A stretch of DNA of 64,000 nt from JBGUVL01 sp964370395 (GCA_964370395.1 CAYJIZ010000003.1:74751-138750); one strand, 5' to 3'. Shown: positions 1 through 8,906, counted from the first letter of the stretch. The notes: a model not told the origin generated them from the sequence alone. Numbers and translations: made by a program.

Positions 1-7
1 AATAAAA

Positions 8-46
8 AAAGAAATGCGAACAACTATTGTTGTTTCGCATTTTTTT
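8..46 (-). terminator. Intrinsic terminator of the Cof-pair operon
   Basis: On the minus strand an AAATGCGAA stem with a GTTG/CAAC extension is followed by a T-rich tract. The stop codon of the Cof gene lies in the loop region. It ends the two-gene Cof operon. Confidence 0.8.
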
Positions 47-893
47 CTATGATTTCATACATTACTTTTGCTACCCCATCATTGGCGTTTGTATCAGCAA
101 TATACGTTGCACATTTTTTCACTTCATCACTGGCATTTCCCATAGCATAAGAATTTTTAAACATCTTTAGCATGCTGACATCGTTGATGTTATCCCCGAT
201 TACCACTACTTCCTCTTCTTTGTATCCATAAAACTTACAAACCTTTTTGGCCATATGCCCTTTGGTTGCACTCTCTGAATTAACTTCAAGGTTATGAGTA
301 ATCGAAGAAGTCACAACAATCCCATTGATTCTTTGCAATCTTTCTAACATTTTTTCACGCAAGTGCAAATCAGTGAAGTTCAAATCTATTTTGGTTACTG
401 GTTTCGCAATAATCTTCTCAATTTCACTTTCAAACACTGTAATTCCCTTTAACTTATCAAAAAATTGATCCGCTGCATTCCCTTTCATCGTCTTAAAAAA
501 CGGATGATTCCTTTTACGGTTTTCAAAATAAGCATCTTTTGTCGATGGATCTGCATTAACATTACGTCCATCTTTCGCAAAGTAAACCGTATCAATAGCC
601 AATCCTTGAATTAATTCAACGATTTCAATTAATGCCTTTTTACTAATTGGATTACTAATTAACATCGTTCCATCATTATCGTAAAGTTCGCCACCATTAA
701 GCGCAATGCACTTTGGTGTTAAATTAACTTTATCCATTTCATTCATAATCATCAAATAATCGCGACCGCTCGCTGGCATGAAAGAAACACCACTCGCACG
801 TAGTGCTGCAATCGCCTTTCTGGTTTCATCGCTAATGGTATGGTGTTCATTCAATAACGTACCATCAAAATCTGAAATAAATAATCGAATCAT
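24..893 (-). CDS. Cof-type HAD-IIB sugar/nucleotide phosphatase (paralog 1)
   Basis: Predicted cytosolic HAD-superfamily phosphatase of 289 residues, the usual length for the Cof/YidA group. Motif I is DFDGTLL near residue 8, where the first Asp is the phosphoryl nucleophile. The motif IV acidic pair lies in GDNINDVSML near residue 235. A Cof-type cap domain sits between them. It starts 24 bases after the stop of a second Cof gene, so the two are co-transcribed, and a terminator follows. The family acts on sugar phosphates, pyridoxal phosphate or FMN, and the substrate cannot be read from sequence. It is similar in order and motifs to the genes at 918-1775 and 5828-6706, which implies local duplication. 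Confidence 0.9.
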   Translation of the reverse strand: MIRLFISDFDGTLLNEHHTISDETRKAIAALRASGVSFMPASGRDYLMIMNEMDKVNLTPKCIALNGGELYDNDGTMLISNPISKKALIEIVELIQGLAIDTVYFAKDGRNVNADPSTKDAYFENRKRNHPFFKTMKGNAADQFFDKLKGITVFESEIEKIIAKPVTKIDLNFTDLHLREKMLERLQRINGIVVTSSITHNLEVNSESATKGHMAKKVCKFYGYKEEEVVVIGDNINDVSMLKMFKNSYAMGNASDEVKKCATYIADTNANDGVAKVMYEIIEKNAKQQ

Positions 894-917
894 AGTAATC
901 CCCCGCTTTCTTTTTGT

Positions 918-1775
918 CTACTTATTATTTTGTATAATTTGTTCAATCACATGTGCGACACCATTGTGCGCATTGTCTTTCGCAACATGGGTAGCTACAT
1001 CTTTGATTGCCTGTGGTGCATTTCCCATTGCATATGAGTTAGGAAAACGCGTTAGCATACTGATGTCATTGGCACTGTCTCCAATGACCACTACTTCCTC
1101 TTTTTGGTAACCATAGTAATCGCAAACTTCTTCAATCATATTTCCTTTGGTTGCTTTATGGTGTGTAATTTCTATATTCAAAGGGGCGGAACTAGTTAAG
1201 TGAATTCCTTTGACATCCTTCAATAAATTGTTAATGCGATTCTTTTCACTTAAATTACGGAAGTGAAACTCCAATTTTAAAATTTTATTTGCCTTAATCT
1301 TCGCAAAATCTTTTTCTGTAATCATGTATTCCTTCAATGCCATACCTTCTACAAAGGCACGCGCTTTTGCATAAGTTGTATCAAAAATACACATAAAGTT
1401 TTCTGTGTATACGTCAATTAACTTGTCTTGCTCAATTTGTGTGTAACTTCCATTCTCACAATAGTATTCTAGTGTTGCATCACTTTGCTGAATGATCGCA
1501 TACATCGCATCCACCGCTTCTTCTTCGATTGGGTGTGTAATAATACTCTTTCCTTGGTTATCACGGTAATCTCCCCCATTTAACGCGATACACTTAATAT
1601 TAATATTCATCTGTGCAATTGCCACTTGAATCGCTTCGTAGTTTCTACCACTTGCTACCATAAAAGAAACACCTGCTTCTCTTAACTTATGAATCGCTGC
1701 TTGCGTTTCTGGTGCCAATTCATGCTTTTCATTTAATAATGTCCCATCAATATCACTTACAAATAATTTAATCAT
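918..1775 (-). CDS. Cof-type HAD-IIB phosphatase (paralog 2)
   Basis: A 285-residue HAD phosphatase with motif I DIDGTLL at residues 8-14 and motif IV GDSANDISML near residue 233. GGGAGG lies 6-7 bases before the ATG. It is the first gene of a two-gene operon with the Cof gene downstream. A strong promoter lies just upstream (TTGTCA, 17 bases, TATAAT), so it is transcribed separately from metH, whose terminator lies between them. The fold and chemistry are clear, the physiological substrate is not. Cof proteins normally hydrolyse small phosphorylated metabolites in the cytosol. Confidence 0.9.
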   Translation of the reverse strand: MIKLFVSDIDGTLLNEKHELAPETQAAIHKLREAGVSFMVASGRNYEAIQVAIAQMNINIKCIALNGGDYRDNQGKSIITHPIEEEAVDAMYAIIQQSDATLEYYCENGSYTQIEQDKLIDVYTENFMCIFDTTYAKARAFVEGMALKEYMITEKDFAKIKANKILKLEFHFRNLSEKNRINNLLKDVKGIHLTSSAPLNIEITHHKATKGNMIEEVCDYYGYQKEEVVVIGDSANDISMLTRFPNSYAMGNAPQAIKDVATHVAKDNAHNGVAHVIEQIIQNNK

Positions 1776-1798
1776 AATTTCCTCCCACGCTCGCTACC

Positions 1799-1827
1799 AT
1801 TATACACGATTTATAATGTTATGACAA
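1799..1827 (-). promoter_or_regulatory. Sigma-A-type promoter of the Cof-pair operon
   Basis: On the minus strand TTGTCA (1822-1827) is separated by 17 bases from TATAAT (1799-1804), upstream of the Cof gene starting at 1775. No operator-like repeat was seen. Confidence 0.75.
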
Positions 1828-1829
1828 AG

Positions 1830-1867
1830 CAATAAGAAAAAGAAAAGCATATCTGTTTTAGATATGC
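1830..1867 (-). terminator. Intrinsic terminator after metH
   Basis: The stem GCATATCT/AGATATGC (1847-1867) has a five-base loop. On the minus strand it is followed by a TTTTCTTTTTCTT tract. It overlaps the metH stop codon and ends the methionine operon. Confidence 0.85.
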
Positions 1868-4218
1868 TAGTCAACGATTGAATTTAATAATTCAACACTT
1901 TCCATTGCATCTTTCGCGTAATAGTCAGCATTGATTTCTTTGGCATATTCCGCTGTTAATACCGCTCCTCCAACCCAAATTGGACAAACACCATCAATCT
2001 TGCGTAGTTCTTGGATTGTTTTCTCCATGCTCACTAATGTTGTTGTCATTAAAGCACTCAATCCAATCGCTTTTGGTCGGTAAGTATGGAACGCTTCTAC
2101 CACCTTTTCCACCTTCACATCTTTTCCTAAGTCAATGACTTGGTAACCATAACTTTCTAGCACTACTTTCACAATATTCTTTCCGATATCATGAATGTCA
2201 CCTTCTACCGTACACATCACAATTGGTCCTTTGGTTGTTTGTGAACTTGAAAAGCTATCCTTAATTACACCAAAAGCAATTTTGCTCGCTTCTGCTGATT
2301 GAATTAATTGTGGTAAGAATATTTTGTTTGCTTCGTATTGTTTTCCTACTTCATTTAATGCAGGAATCAAAATTTCATTAATGATTTCTAATCCTTCTTT
2401 TTCTTGCATCAATTGCTTCGTTGCTTGTGTTACTTCATCTTTCAATCCATATTGAATCATTTCTTCAAGTGAAAACGAGGACACTTCTTTTTTGTTTACA
2501 CTCACTTGTTGCGATTGTCTTGCGATGTATCGTGTCGCATCCACATCGTAATTGTATAACACATTAAACGCATCAATGGTTGCCATTAATTCCTCATCCA
2601 TTGGATTGATAATTGGTAAATCCAATCCTGCTGACATTGCCATCGCCAAAAAAGTACGATTTAATAATGGGCGATTTGGCAACCCAAAGGATACATTACT
2701 TACTCCTAATACACTACGTATTCCAATCGAAGAAACTAACTTCACGGCTTTGATCGTTTCGTACACTTCCTTTTGTTGTGCACTAGCAGTTAATACCAAA
2801 CAGTCAATGACGATGTTACTTTCATGAATACCGTATGTTTTTGCTTTTTCAATTATCTTTTTCGCAATCGCAAAGCGATCTTCTCCTTTAGGAGGAATTC
2901 CGTTTTCATCTAAAGTCAAACCAATCACAACCGCTCCGTATTTCTTAGCGATAGGAAAAATGGCGTCCATTACTTCATCTTTTCCATTTACTGAGTTAAT
3001 CAGTGGTTTTCCATTGTAGTAACGACAAGCTCTTTCAATCGCTTCTGGATGATTGCTGTCGATTTGTAACGGTAAAGAAATGATTTCTTGTAGCATCTTC
3101 ACTACTTTGTGCATGGTTGCTACTTCATCAATTCCTGGCACTCCCACATTGACATCCAATACGTGTGCCCCTGCCTTTTCTTGGGCAATTGCTTCTTGAA
3201 TCACTTCATCATAGCGTTGTTCTTGCAACGCTAGCTTTAATTTTTTCTTTCCTGTTGGATTTAATCGTTCTCCACATACGACAACATGTTGTCCAAAAAG
3301 AACACTTTGTAATCCACTTGATACACAAGTAGTATAAGTATTATTGATTTTTGTTTTCGCTTTTGGTAACGATTGTTTTAGTAGCGTAATGTACGCTGGT
3401 GTTGTTCCACAACACCCCCCAACAATGGCAACTCCATTTTTCACATGTTTTATTGTTTCTTCAACAAATGTTTGCGCATCCATTTGGTAACAAGTTTTGC
3501 CTTCTACCAAACAAGGTAATCCTGCATTAGGTTGTAAGATAACAGGAATATGCGCATGCGCTAACACTTCATTGATGACTGGTGTTAGTTCCACAGGTCC
3601 TAAAGAACAATTGATTCCAAGTGCATCCACTTGTAACCCTTCTAACACATTCACCATTGTAAGTGGATCGCATCCAGATAACGTACGTCCATTCGCTTCA
3701 AATGTCATGGATGCAAACACTGGCAAATCACTGTTTTCTTTTACTGCCAAAACTCCAGCCTTTAATTCGTACAGATCACTCATCGTTTCAAAAAACACAA
3801 CATCGATATCATCTTTTGCATACATGATGACTTCTTTATAAATATCATATGCTTCATCAAACGTTAATGTCCCCATCGGTTCAATTAACTGTCCAATCGG
3901 TCCTAAATCAAGTGCGATGTAAACTTCTCGCTCACAGGCTTCTTTCGCCTTTTTCGCGTTGGTAACGGCTGCTTCGATTAATTCCTTTACAGAATAACCG
4001 CTCTCTTTCATTTTCAATCGATTGCACCCAAATGTATTGGTTGATATAAAATCTGCTCCTGCATCTAAATAGGCATTATGAATACCTACTAGTAAAGATG
4101 GATTTGTGATATTTAACACCTCTGGAATATCACCCGCTTTTAACCCTGCATTTTGCAATTGGGTTCCCATTGCTCCATCAAACACGAGAATATCCTTATG
4201 TAATCTATCTAATAACAT
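1867..4218 (-). CDS. metH: Cobalamin-dependent methionine synthase, catalytic part (lacks reactivation domain)
   Basis: Transfers a methyl group from methyltetrahydrofolate through cobalamin to homocysteine, making methionine. Domains in order: homocysteine-binding (about 1-290, zinc ligands in GINCS and GGCCGTTP), pterin-binding (about 310-560), helical cap, and B12-binding with DIHDIGKN near residue 676. It ends there at 783 residues, so the C-terminal AdoMet/reactivation domain of E. coli-type MetH is absent. The gene immediately upstream supplies it. I prefer the ATG at 4218 over the start 9 codons earlier, because AAGGGG lies at the right distance. The start overlaps the preceding stop by 10 bases. 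It is the last gene of metF-reactivator-metH. Confidence 0.95.
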   Translation of the reverse strand: MLLDRLHKDILVFDGAMGTQLQNAGLKAGDIPEVLNITNPSLLVGIHNAYLDAGADFISTNTFGCNRLKMKESGYSVKELIEAAVTNAKKAKEACEREVYIALDLGPIGQLIEPMGTLTFDEAYDIYKEVIMYAKDDIDVVFFETMSDLYELKAGVLAVKENSDLPVFASMTFEANGRTLSGCDPLTMVNVLEGLQVDALGINCSLGPVELTPVINEVLAHAHIPVILQPNAGLPCLVEGKTCYQMDAQTFVEETIKHVKNGVAIVGGCCGTTPAYITLLKQSLPKAKTKINNTYTTCVSSGLQSVLFGQHVVVCGERLNPTGKKKLKLALQEQRYDEVIQEAIAQEKAGAHVLDVNVGVPGIDEVATMHKVVKMLQEIISLPLQIDSNHPEAIERACRYYNGKPLINSVNGKDEVMDAIFPIAKKYGAVVIGLTLDENGIPPKGEDRFAIAKKIIEKAKTYGIHESNIVIDCLVLTASAQQKEVYETIKAVKLVSSIGIRSVLGVSNVSFGLPNRPLLNRTFLAMAMSAGLDLPIINPMDEELMATIDAFNVLYNYDVDATRYIARQSQQVSVNKKEVSSFSLEEMIQYGLKDEVTQATKQLMQEKEGLEIINEILIPALNEVGKQYEANKIFLPQLIQSAEASKIAFGVIKDSFSSSQTTKGPIVMCTVEGDIHDIGKNIVKVVLESYGYQVIDLGKDVKVEKVVEAFHTYRPKAIGLSALMTTTLVSMEKTIQELRKIDGVCPIWVGGAVLTAEYAKEINADYYAKDAMESVELLNSIVD

Positions 4219-4847
4219 GTTTGCCCCTTCTTTCTCAATCCACAATCACTGCGTTTCTTACAATTATCACAGGATTGTTTAAAACTTGTTTCTCCAATAC
4301 CAATGATACCAATCATCGATTTTTGTGGTAATAATATATTGCTTTCTTGCACAAATAAACCAATGTGTTTATCACATTGCAATAAGTTAGCTAACTCGCG
4401 ATTTAACGCAATGTCAACATCCCCATATCCAGGGCAAAATCGCATTGTTCTTTGTGGTAAGCATAGTTTTTCTTCAAATTGATCGCACACTTCTTCCACA
4501 TATGCACTCGAAACCGCATCAAAAACACTCATTTTCGCCATATCGCTATGCGCATAATATTTTGTTTTACGCTCAATGTTTTGTCCAAGTGTGATTGCTA
4601 CAATCACGCACTCCTCACAATGTTCTAAAAGCTTATCTAAATCTCCATAAGCCAAAGAAATGTTAGTATCTGCAATCATCAATGGATTTTTATTCAATTT
4701 CACTTTTTTTGAAACAAAGGCAGGAGTAGCACACTCCTTTACCTCTTTGATACACACATCAACTAACGCTTCTAATGCAGCATCTACGTTTTGGTTGTAA
4801 CAACCTAAGTATCGCAACGCATTATTTTTTAACACTTGTAAACTCAC
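4209..4847 (-). CDS. MetH reactivation-domain protein (stand-alone AdoMet-binding domain)
   Basis: A 212-residue protein matching the C-terminal 'vitamin B12-dependent methionine synthase activation' domain. The family signature around RFCPGYGD near residue 138 is present, the counterpart of the RxSxGYxD AdoMet-binding motif. It should reductively re-methylate oxidised cob(II)alamin on the MetH encoded directly downstream, using AdoMet. A cysteine-rich tail (CDNCKKRSDCGL) may bind a metal; this is inference. It overlaps metF upstream by 26 bases and metH downstream by 10, which indicates tight co-translation. Splitting this domain onto a separate gene is common in Clostridia-like Bacillota. 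Confidence 0.9.
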   Translation of the reverse strand: MSLQVLKNNALRYLGCYNQNVDAALEALVDVCIKEVKECATPAFVSKKVKLNKNPLMIADTNISLAYGDLDKLLEHCEECVIVAITLGQNIERKTKYYAHSDMAKMSVFDAVSSAYVEEVCDQFEEKLCLPQRTMRFCPGYGDVDIALNRELANLLQCDKHIGLFVQESNILLPQKSMIGIIGIGETSFKQSCDNCKKRSDCGLRKKGQTCY

Positions 4848-5718
4848 TCATGATCGTTTTACTACGACGTAAGATTTCTTTTGCGATGTGTGGTTTATTC
4901 ATTGTATAAATATGGATACCTTCTACTCCATTACTAATTAAATCCATCATTTGGTAAACAGCAAAATTTAATCCGATTTCCATCATTGCATCTTTATTCG
5001 TAGAAAAGTGTTCAATCATTGCACTTAAATCATAAGGAATGTTACATCCACTTAGTTTTGAAATGTGCAATAATTGTTTTGCGTTTGTTGCAGGCATAAT
5101 TCCTGCGATAATTGGCACATTGATCCCTATCTTTTTAGCTTCTCTTAACAAACGGTAGTAATAGTTATTATCAAAAAATATTTGTGTAATCAAATAACTT
5201 GCCCCTGCATCTACCTTAGCCTTTAATGCCTTTAAGTCGCTTTCTAAAGAATCGGCTTCTTCATGTACTTCTGGATAACATGCTCCACTCAAACAAAAAT
5301 CATCCCCATAGTGTTGCGTAATAAAGTCATTTAATTCACTCGCATACTTAAACTCATTTGGTGCTGTTTCCACAGCGTAATCTTTTGGATAGTCTCCACG
5401 AAGTGCCAATACATTTTCTACATTATGTTCTTTTAGATCGTCTAAAATTTCAACCAATTGTTCCTTTGTCGCATCGATACAACTCAAATGAGCGACAGAC
5501 TCAATATGGTACTTATTTTTAATTAATGAAGCAATCTCAACCGTATTCTTTGTCGTTGATCCTCCCGCTCCATATGTCACACTAATGAAGTCAGGATTCA
5601 TCTGTGCTAACTCATCTATTGTCTGTAACATATCATCCATGTTTTCTTCCTGTTTTTTCGGTGGAAAAATCTCAAATGATAACGTTGGTCTTTGCTTTAA
5701 CAGTTCAATAATTTTCAT
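4822..5718 (-). CDS. metF: Methylenetetrahydrofolate reductase
   Basis: Reduces 5,10-methylene-THF to 5-methyl-THF, the methyl donor for the MetH encoded two genes downstream. The 298 residues form a single TIM-barrel flavoprotein. The N-terminal SFEIFPPK motif holds the conserved catalytic Glu, and ISVTYGAGGST and LALRGDYP are family signatures. AGAGGGAG precedes the ATG. It is the first gene of the methionine operon. Its leader has an unusual hairpin plus U-run between promoter and start (separate entry). The length is normal for bacterial MetF. Confidence 0.96.
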   Translation of the reverse strand: MKIIELLKQRPTLSFEIFPPKKQEENMDDMLQTIDELAQMNPDFISVTYGAGGSTTKNTVEIASLIKNKYHIESVAHLSCIDATKEQLVEILDDLKEHNVENVLALRGDYPKDYAVETAPNEFKYASELNDFITQHYGDDFCLSGACYPEVHEEADSLESDLKALKAKVDAGASYLITQIFFDNNYYYRLLREAKKIGINVPIIAGIMPATNAKQLLHISKLSGCNIPYDLSAMIEHFSTNKDAMMEIGLNFAVYQMMDLISNGVEGIHIYTMNKPHIAKEILRRSKTIMSEFTSVKK

Positions 5719-5738
5719 AATATTTGTCTCCCTCTTAT

Positions 5739-5776
5739 AAAAAATAGTCCCACAAGCACCAAAGTGTGGGAACTAT
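5739..5776 (-). promoter_or_regulatory. Hairpin plus U6 in the metF leader (terminator/attenuator-like)
   Basis: On the minus strand ATAGTTCCCACA pairs with TGTGGGACTAT (one bulge). Six T residues follow, then about 20 bases to the metF ATG, which includes its ribosome site. It looks like an intrinsic terminator but lies between a good promoter and metF. It could end transcripts of the upstream Cof gene, attenuate metF, or protect the 5' end of the mRNA. No SAM, T-box or THF riboswitch consensus was recognised around it, and the 5' leader is too short for one. Confidence 0.65.
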
Positions 5777-5785
5777 GTTAAGACT

Positions 5786-5813
5786 ATTGTAAAATGTCAG
5801 ATTTAAAAGTCAA
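5786..5813 (-). promoter_or_regulatory. Promoter of the metF-metH operon
   Basis: On the minus strand TTGACT (5808-5813), a 16-base spacer and TACAAT (5786-5791). The predicted start, about 5779, falls only a few bases before the leader hairpin. Confidence 0.7.
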
Positions 5814-5827
5814 TCTTTTTCTTTCAT

Positions 5828-6706
5828 TTATTTACAATTTCTTTCTTTTTCTTTTTCATTTTGTGCAATCACTTCGTACATCACCTTAGCAACACCGTTG
5901 TTGAAGTTAAAGTCTGCTTCAAAGTTAGCTGCTTCTTTTAATTGTGCCACTGCATTTTTCATAGCATAGGAATGAGGAAAAGATTGAATTAATGTCATAT
6001 CGTTAAAGTTATCTCCGATTACTACTACTTCGTCCTTCTCATAACCATATAATTCACAAATCGATCTTGCCATATCTCCCTTCGTCGAATGTTCGCTTAA
6101 AATTTCCACATTGCTTCCAAACGAAGAAGTCACTTGAATGCCTTCTACTTGTTTTAATTCTTCTAAGCATCGTTTTCGTTCTTCTAAGTCAACAAATTGC
6201 GTTTCAATTTTTACGACACCCACTTCTGCTACACGATTAATATCGTTTACTTTTACCACCGTGTTATCCAAATCAATCTCATTAAACAAGTGTAATACTT
6301 GCGCCATCGTCTTGTTAGTCGAACGCATATAATAATCCAAATACACTGCTTTCACGTTGTCTTGCACCAATGTCACGCGATCGTTCTCTAAATAATAGTC
6401 ACTAATCACATCGTATTTATCAACAATCTTATGTACTTCTAACGTTTTTTCTTTTGGTAGTTTATAAGAAATTAATACTTTCCCATCGTTATCAAAAAAC
6501 TCCCCACCATTTAATGCGATACACTTAACATGAACACCTATCGGTTTCATAATTTGTTGAATGGCACTATAATCACGACCACTCGCTGGCATAAACGAAA
6601 CACCACTTGCTCTTAAATCATGAATCGCTTTTTCTGTTTCTTCACTTAACATATGCATGTCATCTAATAATGTTCCATCAAAATCACTTATAAATAGTTT
6701 TATCAT
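5828..6706 (-). CDS. Cof-type HAD-IIB phosphatase (paralog 3)
   Basis: A 292-residue HAD phosphatase with motif I DFDGTLL at residues 8-14 and GDNFNDMTLI near residue 232. It has the same layout as the paralogs at 24-893 and 918-1775, and the DLRASGVSFMPASGRDY region is nearly the same as in paralog 1. It sits upstream of the metF promoter, and its transcript could be ended by the metF leader hairpin. The charged tail (KEKERNCK) is extra. Substrate unknown. Its link to methionine metabolism is positional only. Confidence 0.9.
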   Translation of the reverse strand: MIKLFISDFDGTLLDDMHMLSEETEKAIHDLRASGVSFMPASGRDYSAIQQIMKPIGVHVKCIALNGGEFFDNDGKVLISYKLPKEKTLEVHKIVDKYDVISDYYLENDRVTLVQDNVKAVYLDYYMRSTNKTMAQVLHLFNEIDLDNTVVKVNDINRVAEVGVVKIETQFVDLEERKRCLEELKQVEGIQVTSSFGSNVEILSEHSTKGDMARSICELYGYEKDEVVVIGDNFNDMTLIQSFPHSYAMKNAVAQLKEAANFEADFNFNNGVAKVMYEVIAQNEKEKERNCK

Positions 6707-6811
6707 ATCGTTACCTCTAATGTTAATTATACAAGAATCCGATAAAAAAGTATTGCAAAAAAATGCAATAATCTATAAAATTTGACTGGTATGGGTAATA
6801 AGGGGATACGT

Positions 6812-8161
6812 ATGAAAACAAAAGCACTCGATTTAACACAAGGGAACATAATGAAGTTATTGTTGGCATTTTCTTTGCCAATCTTATTCGCAAACATTTT
6901 TCAACAATTATACAATACTGTTGATACAATGATCGTCGGTCATTTTCTAGGGGACAAAGCATTGGCTGCGTTAGGGTCAAGTGTTGCGATTTATGAATTA
7001 CTAGTAGGATTCAGCATTGGTGTAGGAAGTGGTTTCTCGATTGTTGTCGCAAAACACTTTGGTTCCAAAAACGAAAACGAACTAAAGAGGAGTGTCGCTT
7101 CTTCTATCGTATTAAGTCTTATTTTAAGTCTATTTATTATGATTCTAAGTTTCTTTGTCTTAGAACCATTTTTAATCATGTTACATACACCTGAAGAAAT
7201 TTTAGCACAAGCACACTTGTACATTTTCTTAATTTGTATGGCAGTAAGCATTACGATGGCGTACAACTTAAGCGCTGGATTGTTACGCGCTGTAGGTGAT
7301 AGCATTACGCCACTTATTATTTTATTTATTTCATCAATCGTTAATATCGTCTTGGACTTATTGTTTATTTCTACATTTAATATGGGTATTGCCGGTGCTG
7401 CAATCGCCACCATCATCGCCCAAGCATTAGCCACAATCATATGTTTTGTCTACATTATGAAAAAGTGTCCGATGTTGAAAGTAAGAAAACAAGATTTTCA
7501 CTACGATAAAAGTTTATACCATGATTTGATTGCACAAGGTAGTTCGATGGGATTAATGTTATCAATCGTTTCGCTTGGAACACTTGTCTTACAAGGTTCC
7601 ATTAATGCATTTGGAACATTAACGATCGCAGCTCACACAACCGCAAGAAAACTGACTAGTTTGTTATGTATGCCTTTGGGAACACTTGCTACTGCGGTTG
7701 CAACCTTTGCATCACAAAACAAAGGAGCCAACCAAATGCAAAGAGTCAAAGAAGGGGTCAAACAATCCATTCTCTTATCTTTCATATGGAGTATCTTTGT
7801 GACTGTTCTCACCTATGTTTTCGCAACTTTCTTGGTTCAACTACTATCTGGTAGTAGCGAAAACAAAGTCATTGAAATCGCAACGTTATACTTGCACACC
7901 AATATCCCTTTCTTTGTTGTATTGGGACCATTATTAATATTGCGAAGTGCGTTACAAGGAATTGGAAAGAAAGTCATTCCGCTTGTATCAAGTGTCATCG
8001 AGTTACTTGGAAAAGTCGCATTTGTCAGTATTTTTATTCCTTTTATGGGATATTTAGGGGTTTGCTTCAGCGAACCGATCATTTGGATCTTAATGTGCAT
8101 TCAATTATGGTTTGCGTTCTATCAAAACCCTGAAATCAAGCAACAAAAATACAATCTATAA
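6812..8161 (+). CDS. MATE-family multidrug/metabolite exporter
   Basis: A 449-residue integral membrane protein with about 12 hydrophobic segments in two similar halves. The MATE pattern ANIFQQLYNTVDTMIVGHFLG near the start and ALGSSV follow the family consensus. It is expected to expel cationic drugs or metabolites using a sodium or proton gradient. I take the ATG at 6812, since AAGGGG lies 6 bases before it, rather than an upstream in-frame TTG. It is a single gene, divergent from the Cof gene, and ends at a shared bidirectional terminator. No regulator is adjacent; the TetR gene lies 900 bases beyond two other genes. Confidence 0.93.
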   Translation: MKTKALDLTQGNIMKLLLAFSLPILFANIFQQLYNTVDTMIVGHFLGDKALAALGSSVAIYELLVGFSIGVGSGFSIVVAKHFGSKNENELKRSVASSIVLSLILSLFIMILSFFVLEPFLIMLHTPEEILAQAHLYIFLICMAVSITMAYNLSAGLLRAVGDSITPLIILFISSIVNIVLDLLFISTFNMGIAGAAIATIIAQALATIICFVYIMKKCPMLKVRKQDFHYDKSLYHDLIAQGSSMGLMLSIVSLGTLVLQGSINAFGTLTIAAHTTARKLTSLLCMPLGTLATAVATFASQNKGANQMQRVKEGVKQSILLSFIWSIFVTVLTYVFATFLVQLLSGSSENKVIEIATLYLHTNIPFFVVLGPLLILRSALQGIGKKVIPLVSSVIELLGKVAFVSIFIPFMGYLGVCFSEPIIWILMCIQLWFAFYQNPEIKQQKYNL

Positions 8162-8163
8162 AA

Positions 8164-8197
8164 AAAACGAATCTCTAATCATATAGAGATTCGTTTT
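8164..8197. terminator. Bidirectional intrinsic terminator
   Basis: AAAACGAATCTCT and AGAGATTCGTTTT form a perfect 13-bp stem with an 8-base loop, with T runs on both strands. It serves the MATE gene and the converging small membrane-protein gene, whose stop is inside the stem. Confidence 0.85.
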
Positions 8198-8417
8198 CAT
8201 GTAGTTTTTCATTTTTTATTGTAATATCGTCTTTGTTTTTCTCTGTCGTACTTTTGTCTAACGTGTGCCAGTTAATTTTTTCTTTTTTTCGATGCAATCC
8301 AAACAAACGTTTGAATCCGCCAATAATCGCATCCCAAATAAACACCCAAAGGTGCATTGCAATAAAAGAAATAAGCACCATTATACCAAGTACAATTAAA
8401 ACACTAACTAATTCCAT
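8175..8417 (-). CDS. Small single-pass membrane protein, unknown function
   Basis: 80 residues. A hydrophobic N-terminal stretch (about 3-32) continues into FIWDAIIGGF, followed by a basic segment (KRLFGLHRKKEK) and a hydrophilic charged tail of about 35 residues. By the positive-inside rule the tail faces the cytosol. It starts 2 bases after the upstream gene's stop, so the two genes form an operon. I recognise no family. The two-gene unit has a promoter overlapped by an inverted repeat next to a divergent tetR, so TetR control is plausible. Confidence 0.75.
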   Translation of the reverse strand: MELVSVLIVLGIMVLISFIAMHLWVFIWDAIIGGFKRLFGLHRKKEKINWHTLDKSTTEKNKDDITIKNEKLHENESLYD

Positions 8418-8419
8418 AA

Positions 8420-8887
8420 TTAACTACGTTTAAATTCTTCCCAGAAAACATCCCATTTTGGTGTGTCTTCAGTTTGGTCGATGTAAACGAAGAAATCTTC
8501 ATCACAGCGATCCATAATACAAAATGATGTGTAGCCTGCCATAATTCCCCCTTGGAAGTATAGACAGAATTCCCCTTGCACAATTTTCACTTTCTTCAAG
8601 TCAGCCATTGTGTATTTTACTGGATCTGAACATCCTTCTAAATCTGGTGTTGTTTGAATTAAAACAATACTCATATCAGAATGACGAAACCCAATAATTA
8701 AACTTGTGTATGTATATGTTGTTTTTCTAGCTAAAACATAGTTACTTGTTTTAACGTTTTGTGAAAAACCGTAAACAATATCATACCCCTCTTTATCTTC
8801 CACTACTTGATCAAATAAAGCACGCATTTTTGCTTTATTTTCTGCAACTCTAGTTGCATCCATTGCTTTTTTCTTAAAAAACCCCAT
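8420..8887 (-). CDS. Conserved-looking cytosolic protein of unknown function
   Basis: 155 residues with no signal or membrane segment. A basic start (MGFFKKKAMDATR) leads into a mixed alpha/beta body ending WDVFWEEFKRS, and no motif was recognised. TAGGAGG lies 6-7 bases before the ATG. It is the first gene of a two-gene operon with the 80-residue membrane protein. The transcript start lies inside a perfect inverted repeat, and the divergent gene encodes a TetR-type repressor. Lipid-binding or PH-like folds would fit the size, but that is a guess. Confidence 0.75.
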   Translation of the reverse strand: MGFFKKKAMDATRVAENKAKMRALFDQVVEDKEGYDIVYGFSQNVKTSNYVLARKTTYTYTSLIIGFRHSDMSIVLIQTTPDLEGCSDPVKYTMADLKKVKIVQGEFCLYFQGGIMAGYTSFCIMDRCDEDFFVYIDQTEDTPKWDVFWEEFKRS

Positions 8888-8906
8888 TATTTTCCTCCTA
8901 ATCCCT

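Noticed and set aside
5719..5827. SAM, T-box or THF riboswitch before metF
   Set aside because: The leader is too short and no consensus sequence of these classes is visible.
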